Shown here: positions 23,196 through 35,600 of the stretch, piece by piece
Numbering within the stretch: the stretch's first letter is position 1
Layout: the number at the start of each line of letters is the position of its first letter
Source: Carettochelys insculpta
Taxonomy: Eukaryota; Chordata; Testudines; Carettochelyidae
Direction: 5' to 3'
Assembly (NCBI RefSeq): GCF_033958435.1
Contig: NC_134142.1
Location: 102,309,001-102,373,000 of the forward strand
Length of the DNA: 64,000 nucleotides
Program-made: the position numbers and the translations under genes
Notes under the pieces: generated by a model
What the model saw: only the letters and a program-made list of their open reading frames with translations
The model's database searches: none
What the model was told of the DNA's origin: nothing

Positions 23196-23700
23196 TCTTG
23201 CACTCTCTGGTTTTTATCCTAATAATGTTCTTGTAGCTGTTTAGCTAAGAAGGAATCCAACTCCTGCCTCATGCTTTGTTTCGTTTCCTGACCAAATTAC
23301 TTTGCAACTGCCTATCTCTCCTGATGCCATCCAACGCATCGCTGCCAGTCCAAATATATCACGTTGGTATCTCTCCATCTCCTTCTGAAGCAACTCTAAT
23401 TTTCCAGTTGCCCACAGTGTTTGGACATTGCATGTACAATGGATAGTATATGTGCTAGCTGTAATTTTCTTTCGGTAGACAACTTATTGACCCAACCACG
23501 ATCGCTCATTTGGTATTGTGGACCTTGTTTATCTGGGCGACATCTGAGCTGGCATCTTTTATCATTTAGTTGTACTGGCATCACATTTCATTCGCATTGT
23601 TGTTTGATGGTCAGCTCATCGACACACATCTGATCAACCCTCCTCCTGCATCCAGGCTTGGGACTGGCATGGAGCTCATAGAGGCTTCATGGCAGAGTTG

Positions 23701-23856
23701 TAACTTATTTTGAGACATCTTATTTCAAACCTTGTGCTTATATCAAGGCTGTTTCAAACACCTGGTATTTCGAGCTCAGTGTCTGGCTACACAGTTTCTA
23801 TTTTGGGATACAAATGTATCCCAAAATAGAAACGATAATGTAGTCTTAGCCTTCCA
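23701..23856. repeat. Small palindromic element in CR1, right part
   Basis: Right half of the element interrupted by the RTE. GTTTCTATTTTGGGATACA and its exact reverse complement lie back to back with a 2-nt loop (about 23,796-23,835). Flanks on both sides are CR1 sequence. The element may be a MITE; its ends are not certain. Confidence 0.55.
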
Positions 23857-24010
23857 GTTTGACAGAGAACCATTGGTAACAACTATTCTGTGAGTATGGT
23901 CTTTCAGTCATTTGTGTACCCACTTTATAATAATATATTTGAGGCAATGTTTCCCTGGCTTGTTAATGAAAATATCATCAGCGACTGTGTTGAAAACTAT
24001 GTTCTTTGTA
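23857..24010 (-). mobile_element. Old CR1 fragment (minus strand), right part
   Basis: Resumes the CR1 left at about 20,502: TCCAGTTTGACAGAGAACC, GAGTATGGTCTTTCAGTC, GTACCCACTTTATAATAAT. This fits the minus-sense CR1 reverse transcriptase region. The right boundary is approximate. Confidence 0.75.
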
Positions 24011-25302
24011 AAACATTCTTTAAAAAAGTGAGTTATCCTCTAAATCTGTGAAGTGAAATGGTATTTTGGGGATGTCAAAAGAGGCTATATGATTGAGTGC
24101 TGAAGAAAAAGTAATTGGTTGGCAGGGTTAGGCAAAACTCCTGGGTATTGCTTCCTATGGGTTTCACAGAATTCCTGTCAAATGGCACCAAAGTTGTTAA
24201 CGTTTTCAGAGGTGAAGTAACATGTTACCTCTCTTCAGTAACAGCTGTGACTTTTGGGGCTTAATTCAGACACTATCTGCCTTGTAACTGAGTATGTCTT
24301 TTATTGCTGTTCAGCTCTGGTCCAGAGCTCTGACCCCAGCAGCCCAATAGCCTCAACTTGGCTTTGCCGAGCCTGCTTAGTTCCTGTAGGCTGACTTTAG
24401 GATCCTCCCAGCCCCAATTCACCTCCTAATCATCCTGTAGAGGCCAATCTCTCTTTTCCTCTGGACTCTCGCTGAAATTTTTTTCAGTTCCCTGTCTTTA
24501 AAAAGACAGTGAAACACTCCAACCTGTCAGCTTTCTATGAGCACACACTTTATTGAACTTACACAGCAGGTGATTTATTATGAAAGCAAAACAAGTTTAT
24601 TAACAGAAGAGCAGGGATTAAGTGAAACCAAAAAAAAAGGACTCAAAGATGGAGATAGTTACAAGCAAATAAAAGTGAAAATACTCATCTGAGAGCCCAA
24701 AATGTAATCTAGCAAGATATAGTCTTTATTCAAAGTGGTTCCTCTTACCCATGGTGGTCTCCTTTCCAGCCTTTTAATGGCCAGCCTGGCCAAGACCCAT
24801 CACAAGGGTTAAACACTAAAGGTAATGAGTAAAAATGAGGGGGTCTTTCTTTGTGTATAGTCCCTGCTGGTTTAATTTAGTAGCTTTGTTCACTGCTAAT
24901 GTAGACATTGAAATAAATATTGATTCATTTTGTTTTACAAGAAAACCTGTTGAACATGTTTGCCTAAGCTAGGCTGACCTACTTTAAGCAAGTTCTAGTA
25001 ACATCATATAGAGGAAACTGATAACTTCATACATAGTATTATCATTGTAAAAATGTATGCGTTCTTAATACGCAGCATGATATTTGCTTGTATATGATAA
25101 AATACCTTTTAGATAACATAATAGCATTGCATGTAGTGAGTTGGTCTGAGGAGAGGCAGCATGCTCTATGCCAGTGGGCATAAAGTGCTCTTAGAGTTAC
25201 ACCTCATTCTTTTATAATGGACTGATTCCTTACCCCACCTCTTGGTCATTTTCCTGATTGTGTTGCTGCTGCTCTGCTGTTTTGTGGTATTCTGTTAATT
25301 TT
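24011..25302. other. Non-coding sequence, possible old LTR fragment
   Basis: The part 24,300-24,830 contains ACAAGTTTATTAACAGAAG and resembles old LTR-type sequence. I see no gene. Confidence 0.4.
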
Positions 25303-25420
25303 CTAGTGCTGTAAGCATATGTGATACTTATTTAGAGGCTTCTTAGTGGTGGGAACAACAATGCTAACTTTAGGTTCCTGTTTTGGAAAACTTTGGCTTC
25401 TTCCACGATTGCCAGATTCC
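25303..25420 (-). other. Candidate exon (minus strand), gene unknown
   Basis: On the minus strand a strong 3' splice site precedes 25,420: a CTAAC branch-point match, a pyrimidine-rich tract and TATTTTCAG. The sequence after it is open for 38 codons (ESGNRGRSQSFPKQEPKVSI...) and ends in TAG at 25,303-25,305. Composition (Ser/Lys/Pro) is protein-like, but I recognise no family. A downstream donor is weak, so this would be a terminal exon or a decoy. It does not overlap any repeat that I recognise. Confidence 0.3.
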
Positions 25421-25900
25421 CTGAAAATATACCAAAAATAAAGAAAAGATAAGATAGTTAGGAAAATGATATTTTTAGTTAAATATAACACCAACTGAAT
25501 TATTTTAAATGTAAGCCCCATTCATAATTGAAACTCCGTAATATTTAATCTAGGTTTTAATGCTATTATATATGCCAACTTAATGCCACAAAATAGCCCA
25601 ACAATTTTCTTGCGTAAGTGTCAGCGAAATTTTATCGCAGGTCCATTAATATTACCATTAAGTAGCTGACTAAAGGTCATAATGGATAATTATTATATCA
25701 CCCGGGAGGTACCTAAGTGTCTTTGGAGACCACTTTCGTACCTGGACACACAGTACTTAAAAAATTTCCTGCAGTCTATATATCCCTGTTAGTAAAGCAG
25801 TACTTTATATCTGTCCAACTATGTAGCAGTACTTCTTGCCTATATTGCATTATACACTTTAGCATTTAACAAATTGTTCTTGCTAGATTAATTGCTGGCT

Positions 25901-25902
<2 letters not shown>

Positions 25903-25977
<75 letters not shown>
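25903..25977. repeat. (TG)n microsatellite
   Basis: Nearly 40 uninterrupted TG units. Such tracts are usually length-polymorphic. Confidence 0.97.
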
Positions 25978-25979
<2 letters not shown>

Positions 25980-26089
25980 TAAATACAGTAGACCCCCAAC
26001 TTACATGATTTCACCTTATGCATTTCTTGCAATAACGCAAGTCTAAATCATGAGTGGCAGGGAGCCAGGAACTAGGTGGCAGCCCATAA

Positions 26090-26400
26090 TACTCTCCAAG
26101 TAGTTGTACTGCTCCACATCCTCCAGGTCATCCCCTCCCAGTGTGATGGTAGTATTGTTGGATTGGTTGATCCTCATTGTCTTGGTCTTTCCCTTGTTAA
26201 TACTCAGTCCAGTCATTTGAAGCAGTTTTGTCTAGTGTTGTGACCTTTTCTTCCAGGTTTTCATGTCAGTGTGAAAGGAGGGCAACATTGTCAGCAAAAT
26301 CAATGCCCTGTAGCTGTTTGACTGCCTTGTTGATGGCCATATGTTGTCCTGTTCATATTCCAGTCTATTGTAGTCAAGAACAGGAAAGATGACAATAGGT
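26090..26400 (-). pseudogene. LINE reverse transcriptase fragment (minus strand)
   Basis: Translated on the minus strand, with stops, this reads a FADN-type active-site block (IDFADNVALLSH), then a TGLSINKGKTK segment and a GGDDLEDVEQ segment. These are the RT palm active site followed by the usual conserved KT and linker blocks of a non-LTR element. FADN replaces FADD. It is too short and decayed to show as an open frame. The family differs from CR1 and from the two LINE types elsewhere in the window. Confidence 0.65.
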
Positions 26401-26605
26401 ACCCCATAATCTCTCTAGATGCAGTAAATTATTTCCTTGTCATTAGAACAACATTTGTTGTTAAATGAGCATTGAAAAAAGTCTATTGAAAATCTATGTA
26501 GTTTAAATTACAGAATATATTTGAACTTGTGCAACTCTGCTTTCTTACAAGATAATAAGTACAAAGAGCAGAATAGTCATCTGCTCAGCTATTGTTCATT
26601 GAAAA

Positions 26606-27221
26606 TAGGGGTGGGCAAACTTTTTGGCCTGAGGGCCACATCTCAGTATGGAAACTGTGTAGAGGGACATGAGTGCTCTCAAAATTGGGGGTTGAGGAGG
26701 AGGGCTCTGGGTGGGGCTAAATATGAGGAATTTAGGGTGCAGGAGAGTGCTCTAGGTTGGGAGTGAGGGGTTTGGAGGGTAGGATGGGGCTCTTGGCTGG
26801 AACAGGTGTTTGATCCATATGGGAAGTTTGGGCTCTGACTCAAGGTGCCGACTCTGTGGGGACAAGCTGTGGGTCAGGGGTTTGGAGAGCAAGAGTGTGC
26901 TCCAGGCTGGGAAGGAGAGGTTTGGGATGTGGGAGGGGGCTCAAGACTGGGGAAAGGGGTAGCAGCATGTGGGGTTGGGACTCGGGTTCAGGATCTGGGC
27001 AGAACTTACTGAAGCAGCAACTAGAAGCTGCAGCCTGTCTTCTCTCATGCAACTCTATGTAGGGCCCCACAACTCTCATCGGCTGTGGTACCCAGCTGAT
27101 CGGAGCTGCAGAGCCAGGGCTTGAGGCAGGTGTAGCATGCAGAGCCTCTGATTCTGCTGTCTGGCAGGAGCCTGAGGTCTGGATTTAAAGGTCCGACAGG
27201 CCCCTAGTTTGCCTGCCCCAG
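26606..27221. mobile_element. hAT-like element (GGGGTGGGCAAACTTTTTGG termini)
   Basis: Left end TAGGGGTGGGCAAACTTTTT; right end TAGTTTGCCTGCCCCA, an imperfect inverted match. The interior is GC-rich with repeated GGTTTGGAGGG- and GGGCTC-type units. I could not identify the target duplication. No transposase. Confidence 0.65.
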
Positions 27222-28640
27222 CCTCCAAGTTTAGTGTCTGTACACTTTTGACAGAGTTTGCAGTAGGAAAGTCTGGCCTGGCTAATGAAAGTACTAGGTC
27301 ACTTTGTGTGCTAGGGTCTGCCATTCCTTAATGGGTTTTCAACCTCCCTTTTAGAAGTGTACATAGCCCCAATGACTGAGGGGGTGCACCCTTTGTGAAA
27401 AAATATTGCACAGCACGCTTGCTTTTATACCTCTTTGCTCCTGAGAGGCTGTGAAATTTCATTTTCTGTTCAGTTTTGGCAACATCTATATTGCAGCCCA
27501 CACATTTCTTACTGTGCATGTGCACATTCTTCAACATGAAGACACTCAGCAATGACTGACATCTGATCTAAAAGTGGAGGGTTTTTTTTTTTATTTCATA
27601 AGCAATCTCGAGAAAAATACTTTATTACCATGAATTTTCTTGGCATGTGTATGAGTGAAAATTGTGGGTTTTTTCTTAAGTAGCTCTTGATTTGATTATT
27701 GCTCAAGAAGGGATTCTTTGCCACTCTTTGCGTGCAACTCAAAACAGGGATTATGTTAGAAAAGAACAAGGAAAATGAAGATTTACGTGCTGGAATTTTG
27801 CGACAGGGCCTTCGGATGAATAAATTTACTTTTTCTTTGCTTCTCATTCATAAATCTCTCTTCACATTCCTTTTCTCCATATCTAGTAGTGTCATTCTTC
27901 TACCTTCATTAATGAAGATTCCAATATAAGGAAGAGCTTATGGTCTTACTGTGAAAAGCGTGTGTGTGTGGGACCTGAGGAAAACCCAGCCACTGGGTTT
28001 TAGTTATCTAGGTTCCTGTACAATTTGGCTGCCGGCCAAAGTCATGCAGGGTGTCTCGGTCTGAGAATGTTTGTTGTCGCCCGTTCTTCAGGCTGGCTGG
28101 AGTTTTGAGCAGAACTAAAGTAATTCTCTCTGGTCCATAATGTGGGAGAGTGGTGTTGGTGCTGACGTGGCAATATTTCTTACTCTTTTTAAAGAGAGAA
28201 TGTTGCTGTAAAGACCAGAGGGTGCTTGAATCTCAAAATGTGTTAGGATGTGGACTGGTGGTGAGTGCTTTTTGGGGTGTTGTAATACTTAGTGGTGGCT
28301 AGTGGGGATAAATGATAGAATGTCACCCTTCTATGAAGGAAGGAGGTTAGGTAGCAGTTTTTTGCTATTTAGAACAAAAATCTTAATTTCTGCACAGATT
28401 GTCCCAAACTGGAATAACTTCACTGTAGTGAGAAAATGAAGACCTTAGGATGGCTAGATGCTAGTACAAATTGGAAAAACATAGACCAAAAAAAGGTAAA
28501 TGAAAACTGAGAACTGTTTAAGAAAAGTTTCAGATGGCCTAAAAGCCATAATTCCACAACTGTGGTGGGAAATCTTCAGCCAGTCAACTGGCTTAGAGAA
28601 GAGGAAGCACGGCTGACAGGAATTAGAGGGAGGAGATGTA
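27222..28640. other. Unique non-coding sequence
   Basis: AT-rich, with no recognisable gene; open frames of 74-84 codons on both strands lack domains. Confidence 0.5.
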
Positions 28641-28659
28641 ATGATTTCTAATCCTGAGT

Positions 28660-28840
28660 TATCACAGATTTCCTGTGTGATGGTGCACAAGACAGTCTTT
28701 CTGTGCTTCAGTTTTCCTACCTCTAAAATGGAATCTTAATGGCCCGTTCCCCACAGGGGCATTCTGAAGATGGAAGCACGAATAGTTGTGCATCAACCAG
28801 ATACAATAGTGATGAGCACTGTGGAAAGCCTTCTAAGTAA
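28660..28840 (+). mobile_element. MIR-like SINE
   Basis: The order TTTCCTGTGTGATGG, CTGTGCTTCAGTTTTCCTAC, CTAAAATGGAATCTTAATGG matches the core of MIR, an ancient amniote tRNA-derived SINE, in plus orientation. It is diverged, and its edges are approximate. Confidence 0.65.
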
Positions 28841-30119
28841 ATAAGAAGAGTTGTTGGGGATTTTTTTTTAAACTAGACTGGAGGATTGCTATTCTCACAG
28901 AACATGCACATGTCTATACTGAAGCTGGGGGCGTTTCCCAGTGGTGATACACGGGGATGCTCTAGTTCTGCTTGACTTTGTGTGTGCAAAATAGCAATAT
29001 ATCTGAAGGTATTCTGGGTGGAAGCTTGGGCTAGCCACCTGGCAGCTAACCCACTTGGACTCGCTTGATAGTTTTAGCACTTAACCTGAGTCATTGCCCT
29101 TGCTACCCCGACTATGCTGCTGTTTTTAGTGTGATAGCTGGTGGGTGTTTGTGTACCTGCAGTGTAAAGCACCTTCTTGACTGCAGAGTAGACATTGAGA
29201 GAGAGTGAGAACTCAACGATAAGTGTGTAGCACAGTGGGGTCCTTTGTCATTAAGTATTTTATCAAGATTTCAGACTTTGCTTTGAATTTCTTGGCTTCT
29301 GAGTATTTATATGACTGCTTGCATAGTATTTAAACATTGAATTTCCACTCACACTCAAGAATCTTTATTAAATATACACTCTGCAGTCTTAGCACACTGC
29401 CTCCAAGCAGCACTTCGGCATTCATGTACACTTTATCCCTTTGAAACAGGCCTTTTGCTACCCAGAATACTATGACAGTCCATATATATGGCCAGAGACA
29501 AGGAGAAATAGCCATTTGTTAACACATTAATCTTTTAAAACTCATTAAACCTTTTAAGTGGTATATTTTAAGATGCTTCTGAATTTATTGTAGGTCAGTA
29601 AGGAACAATAAACCTATGTATGTTAGCAAAAAATTGAGTAATTATACTTTATTTCCATGAAGATTTACCAAACTGATATTTTATTTAAAATGTTTGTTGA
29701 GCATTGCAAGTCTGACTTTTCTTTTTCTCAGGTGAAATGTTTCAGCATAATATTTTTCTCCAATATTTGGTGCAGTGGTTATTAGTTAACTGAGAATAAT
29801 TAGCTATTATAATGATTAATGTGTATTCAGAACTTTTAATTTACATGCTATAGTGTGTGCAGGATAACTAATTTGAAGTTATGCCAAATGCAGTAGTTAG
29901 TTTTTATATACTATACTTATTTTGGCTTTTCATATGTGCAATAATTAATAAAAATCATGGCCAGGGATATTAGGTCACCAAGTTTTCATTTCTCTCTTAA
30001 AAAACAATGATATGTTACTTAGTGAGCAAACTGGTAAGTTAAAGATTATTCACATTAAAAGATGCAGAATAAAGAATTAATAAATTGTGGTTAATGGAAA
30101 ATCAGCAGAGATGTACATA
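28841..30119. other. Unique AT-rich sequence
   Basis: No gene seen. Confidence 0.5.
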
Positions 30120-30245
30120 AGCAACAAGAAGTCCTGTGTCCCCTTATAGACTAACTGATAGATTGGAGCATAAGCTTTTGTGGACAAAGACCTGCTTCAT
30201 CAGATGCAATGGAGTGGAGAGACGAAAATAAAACATCTGTCATAG
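30120..30245 (-). mobile_element. Retroposon fragment, same family as 4222 and 63,217
   Basis: Contains AGAAGTCCTGTGTCCCCTTA, TAGACTAACTGATAGATTGG, CATAAGCTTTTGTGGAC and GCTTCATCAGATGCAATGG, the conserved blocks of the family. On the minus strand its 3' end is GGACTTCTTGTTG. No clear duplication was found. Confidence 0.7.
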
Positions 30246-30944
30246 ACAGTGTGCCCCCCACTCTTCAGAATTAAGAGGGGAAACAAGGTCATTTGTCTGC
30301 ACCTTGTGAAGAGCATTGCATTTTTGTATCTTTTTTTAATTATTAAAGTCAATTAAACTGCTGGACCCTAGACACACCCATACTGCCCATTTAAGCAACA
30401 GTGCCAAATAAATACATGCCAATAGGGTAAACTCCCTCAGCAGTGGTCATTACTTAATCTCAAACTCCTTCTTGCTTGTAAAGCCCTGTATATATTGGTT
30501 AACCTTGCACCTCAGCAGACTTGGCGTAAAATCTTGATCTGAGGTTCTGGCCTTCAATGGAGGAAGAATGAATGAGAACTGAGAAAATCCAGATTTTATG
30601 TGTAAGGCAATCACGGGGAAGTGGACAGTGCTTGGTCAAAGCAAAGCAAATTTGTGCTTCTTGAGCTGAAATACTGTAGGATGCATATTGCAGCCCTGCC
30701 TGGTGGACAACCTCTTCTAATTTAGCTGCTTTCTTCAGTTCCTTGCCTCCAGAGCTTCAGCAGAAAGCAAAAATATCTCCTCAGGAGCTAAATCCATTGA
30801 TCTGGGAGGGGAAGCAGGAGGAGAGGACAGAAAACCTCATCTCTCATGGAGGGTCCTCCTTTCCCCTCCCCTAAACACTCAGATTGGGAATGGGGAAAGG
30901 GTAACCTGCTTGCAGCCCCTTTCTCCAGGCTGGGTCCCTGAAAC

Positions 30945-31075
30945 AGTTTTCATAGTGGGGATGCTGAGAGCCACTGAACCAATGTGTAACTCCTGTATGT
31001 AACAAAAATCACTTCAAGTCAGGGGAGCAGTAGCCTCACCCACTAGTTCCTGCACATATGCCCACAGGCTTGGTT
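30945..31075. repeat. Short DNA-element copy related to 44,412-44,545
   Basis: Shares TAGTGGGGATGCTGAGAGCC and ACTGAACCAATGTGTAACTC-type blocks with the better-preserved copy at 44,412-44,545. Confidence 0.6.
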
Positions 31076-31566
31076 GAAGAAGGAGCTGTAGGAGGAGCAG
31101 AGGTGAGGCTGGGGGCACAGAATTCATGGGAGGAGCTAGGAAGGCAGAACAAATGGGGTATGTGTGTGGCAGAATCGATGCATTTTAGGATGAGGGACAG
31201 TTAGATGTGATGTCACAGTAATTTCTGCAGAAGATGATGGCCCACTGCCTCTCACACTTTTCCTGGTTGCCTTCTTCAACATACTCAAAAATGTGTCCAA
31301 AAATGAACTGATATTTTGACCAAAGAAAAAAGTGTGGGGGGAGAGGGAAGTGGGAATTTGACAATTTTTTCTGAAAACTCCTCTCCACTCAGTTTTCTTA
31401 CACATTGTAGGAATCAAGTCTGATGGAGAGATAATTGGCTAAATCCACATGTGTAAAGAGAGGTTAAAATCTCACAGACAGAGGTGAAAAAATGCAGTTC
31501 CAGCCACTGTCTCCACTGAAGCAGGTCACAGTAACTGGAAATATGGGATTATTTGTAGATCTCAAC

Positions 31567-32656
31567 TAAGTTTGCCAGACATCCATTTTTGCCCAGAACA
31601 TCCTCTTGAGAAGGGTCCTGCTGACTCCGGTTGGCACTGCTTACCGGGCTGTCTTAAAAGTCTAGTTGGCGGTGCAGAGTGGCTAAGGCAGTCTCCCTGC
31701 CTGTGGCTCTGAGCGGCTCCCAAAAGCAGTGTCACATTTTCCAACTCTTACATGGAGCCAGAAGGCTCCAAATACTGCCCCCTCCACAAATGCTGGCTCT
31801 GCAGCTTCCTTTGTCAGGAACCCATGGCTAATGGAAGAGGTATCTATGAATAGGATTGCACGCAGAGCCGCTTGGCCATGACTCTTCACAGGAGCCAGAA
31901 GGGGGGACATGCTGTTCCCTCTTTGGAGTTGCCTGAGGTAAGTGTAATGTGAAGCATGCCCCGCTGAGCCTTCTCTCTCAGCCCTGAGCCACCTCCGGTC
32001 CTCTAAGTCCCATGACCACAGCCCAGAGTTCCCTCCTACATCCCAATTCCTCACCCCCACTCTGACCTCAGATTCTGCTCCCCATGCCAGAAACCCTCCT
32101 CCCTAGCCTTACCCACACCCCACAACCTCCTGCCCAAGACTGCTGAAAATGTGTGTGGATGGGGAGAGCAAGAGATAGGATGGAGTCGGATGGTGGGGCC
32201 TTGTAGAATGTGGTGGAGCAGAGGGCAAGGAAAAGGTTTTTGGTTTTGTGGAAGTAGAAAGTTGGCAACCTTACCTGAGAGCCACAGTGAGCACCGCCAG
32301 GACCTTGCACTGTGAAATCCCTCCTGCTCCCCAACTCCTGTCATAGCCCTCACCAGAATTGAAACTCCCTCCCAGACCCCACATCCCTGCAACCCCATGC
32401 TCCAGCCCTAAGCCCCCTCCTGAACCCCAAATCCCTCATCCCTATCTCCCCCCGCCAAACCTGCAGCTGGAGTCCTCATCTCTGTCCCCTAATCACCTGC
32501 CCCAGCCTGGTGAAAGTGAGTGAGGGTGGAGGAGAGAGTGTCGTGGAGGGTGGGTAGATGGGGTGTTGGAGTAGGGACAAGGCAGGGGAGGAGCCTTATG
32601 GAAAGGGTGGGACAGGGGTGTTTGGTTTTCTGCTGTTAGAAAGCCGGCAACCCTAA
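31567..32656. mobile_element. Degenerate hAT-like block with a repeated end
   Basis: Starts near AGTTTGCCAGACATCC and ends near AAAGCCGGCAACCCTAA, imperfect inverted termini. A second end-like block, GAAAGTTGGCAACCTTAC, lies at about 32,257, so the 3' end region (about 32,190-32,276) is repeated at 32,570-32,656, about 380 bp apart. Open frames here are GC-rich and look non-coding. Confidence 0.45.
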
Positions 32657-35600
32657 TTGCAGCATTTAATGAAAGAGCACAGATGCCACAGCCCAACTCC
32701 ATTCTCAGTGAGCAGAACACAGTTTTTCCAGAACCCTCTCTCCCACTGCCTACAAGTAGCAGATTTGTATTTATCTGGCATAATTATTATTTGTTTGTAC
32801 TGGGAACCCTGGTCATAGACTAGAATCCGGTCATGCAAATCATGGTACAAACAGAACAAAAAGAGTTCTGTGTGGAGGAGGCTTTTAGTGAATGAGCTTC
32901 AGCTCTCTCACTCTGTCATATTTTGGTCTTGACAAGGCAATGGGGAAGTGAGGAGTGTGATTGTAGGTGATGAATAAAGAGGTGAGGAGGTAATTGTTGT
33001 CCTCATGCTTATGATATCACAGCCCAAAATATCTAGTTTCTTGAGTAGGTTTTTCTTAAAAACCTGCAGTTGTTTGAAGGAATGTCACATTTCATATTAA
33101 TCTCTACAAAACTGTCTCCATCATTCTTCTGTGACCTGCTCTTAGTGGCCTGGGGTGTCATGGGGCTATATTGCTGATTGCAGTTCGTCACTCTCCAAGT
33201 ACCACTGGATTCTCAGTGAGACCCAATCAGACTGCATTGCAATTGTTTCTCTGCAATGCAACTTCTCCGCAGAGCTCAACCTTGTGATCTGAAGCTGAGA
33301 ATAGTGAGAAACTTCTGATTCCTTTTTGATACAGAGTCATTTCAGAGTCACTATGGTAGTATTGCCCACTTAGGGCTTGTAGTATCTCCCAACATGGTAG
33401 TAACCCTGATATCACTTCAGGGCAGGGTTAGTGGGGATAGGGCCCTATGCAAAGCCCACTGGAGTCAATGGAAAGACTTGTGGATGGACTGCATTGAACA
33501 CTGGATCAAAGCTGGCATGTTAAAAGGCCGGACCTACAATCGTGCCGTGCTGGAGGCTAGTGGAATACTAGGAAACTTTCGCAAAAGTGTTGTGCATTAG
33601 GCCCATGATAAGCTGCAAGTTCTGAGTGCGAAACATTCCAGTTTTTTTTTTATAAACAGTTGTAGTTGTTTATCCATGTCTGCTGGGCTATCCTATACTT
33701 TCAAGACAGTGTTGCTTGAAAGAAGTATTTGTCTATGAGGAGTCATCCTTTGCCCTTGTATTCTAGCTAATCAAACCTGAGATTAATTTTCTTCTTGGTT
33801 TATTTGTTCTGATACAAATGGTGGCAAGTTTAAAACAAATTAGCCTGCTGGCATTGCAGACATAACCACTTAGTAGTACCTCCCTACTGATGTATTAGAA
33901 ATACTTCTGATCTAGTATTAGCAGGGAAAATCTCCTGTACATGGAGGGAAAATGTGGCACATTATGCTTCAGACACAAACCTATTCTTTCATTTTAGGAC
34001 CTGTTCAGATTGACTGGATGATTAGCTTGAGTGTATTAGTAAGTAATTTGGTCCTCCTCACCCACAGGAGAAATCACAATGTTCTTTGTTCTAGCAGGCG
34101 ATTGATTTTTTTCTTCATAAAAAAACTATCTAACAGAAAGCAGAATTTGAGCAATAGCAGTCAAATATTTTAAGTAACAGTTCCTTATTTCTGTTGCATG
34201 CAAACAACATCCATAAGACAAATCTATACTCCAAATGGATCAAATGAAGGAGAAACATTGCTGGGATAACTGATTAATAAGAGAAAAAAAGTATACTTTC
34301 AGATTGCTGGTCTAAGCAGAATATAGTAAGAGCTCCTCAATGATGACGAATAAAACTAATGACTTATTACTTGAAATTCATTTTTAAAATTCAGCTTTAA
34401 AATAAAATGGAGTTCAAAATGAAATTAGGGGTGTTTTTAGACACAAATATGTCTATTTTTTCCCATTAAAAAAACGAGCATTTATTTTCCTTCATGTGAT
34501 CTTCTGTAACTTGAGCTTTAGCTCAGAGAGAATTGGTCATGAAGTCTTGAATAGAGGCATTTGTGATACAGAACCTACATGGTGGTGGTGTGAAAGGCTG
34601 TGTTATGGTTTCCAATAGTCAATCACGGTTTATGAAATGTTTTTTCCTGTTTACATTGTGGTCTGCAACATTCTGCTCTTCTCTTTTTAAATACCATGTA
34701 AAGGTCTTGTTTGTGTTCTGCTGATACTTTTGTGCAATGGAAAAAACAAAAGAAGACACTAGTGCTTTGAATAGAGGGTTCCTGATTGATAAGCCAGTTC
34801 CAGCCAGACCTGCTCTTGCTAATTGTCTTTCAAATGCCCTCATTAATCAAACAGAGGAGTAACTGATGGGAAGGCTGTCACTGTTTTCATGATTTCCTAC
34901 CACTCACCTCACAGTGTGAAGCCTGGCTGCATACCCAAATCATGGCCTTTAAAGCCATTCTAATGCCTGTTCACTGCAGAGCACACCTGGCTTTTCTGGG
35001 ATGGGGGTCTGCCCAACTCTGAGGCATGATCTATCCCTGGAGACCAATTTAGCAGTTATTTAATGATTCATAGCTTGATGTCTGGAAATGAGTGCTCCAC
35101 ACGATAACATACATAAACAAATTTAATTAGTTTCCCCTTTTTTGCATAAGTAGCCACTAGTGTATTAAGATGGCAAACAAACCAGGTAGGCTGTCTGAAA
35201 AGTCATTGAAGCTAGTTAACTTCAGTTGTGTGGTGTTTTCTTTCTTCTTCTATTGGTCACTGATGGCTGTTTGGTCAGTTCCTGAAATTGCATGGTCACC
35301 TTAAGAGTGAAGTGGCTAGCACTATTTTATTGAACAACCTCTCTGTAGCAATATATAATATGTGGGAAAGCTGCAAACACTGAACGGTATTGCACTTTTG
35401 ATTCCATATGACCATGTGAAATATTGCTGAATATAGAGCTGTCCTGATCTATTTTTTTTAAAAACAGGACTTGTTTATAATTTTTTTAATCTACAGTGTA
35501 CACTGCATAATATTTACGATACTGGAGTTGTGCTTCACATACATACATATAATATATTTATTTTGAGGTGGAAGGGGTCTTTGTGTTTTTGCCGAACAAT

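Larger units (their letters stand above)
20561..23700 (-). mobile_element. RTE-like LINE, full length, minus strand
   Basis: 3,140 bp, flanked by the 11-bp target duplication TAACTTATTTT (20,550-20,560 and 23,701-23,711). On the minus strand the 5' end begins AACTCTGCCATGAAGCC, matching the start of the plus-strand copy at 8441, and the 3' end is an ATAATGATAATG-type tail. It is the same family as 8441-16,209 but uninterrupted, and so serves as the empty site for the CR1 insertion. Its ORF is broken. Confidence 0.93.

Noticed and set aside
32051..32720. Frames on minus, one of 115 codons
   Set aside because: Low-complexity Pro/His/Ser-rich translations in a hAT-like block.
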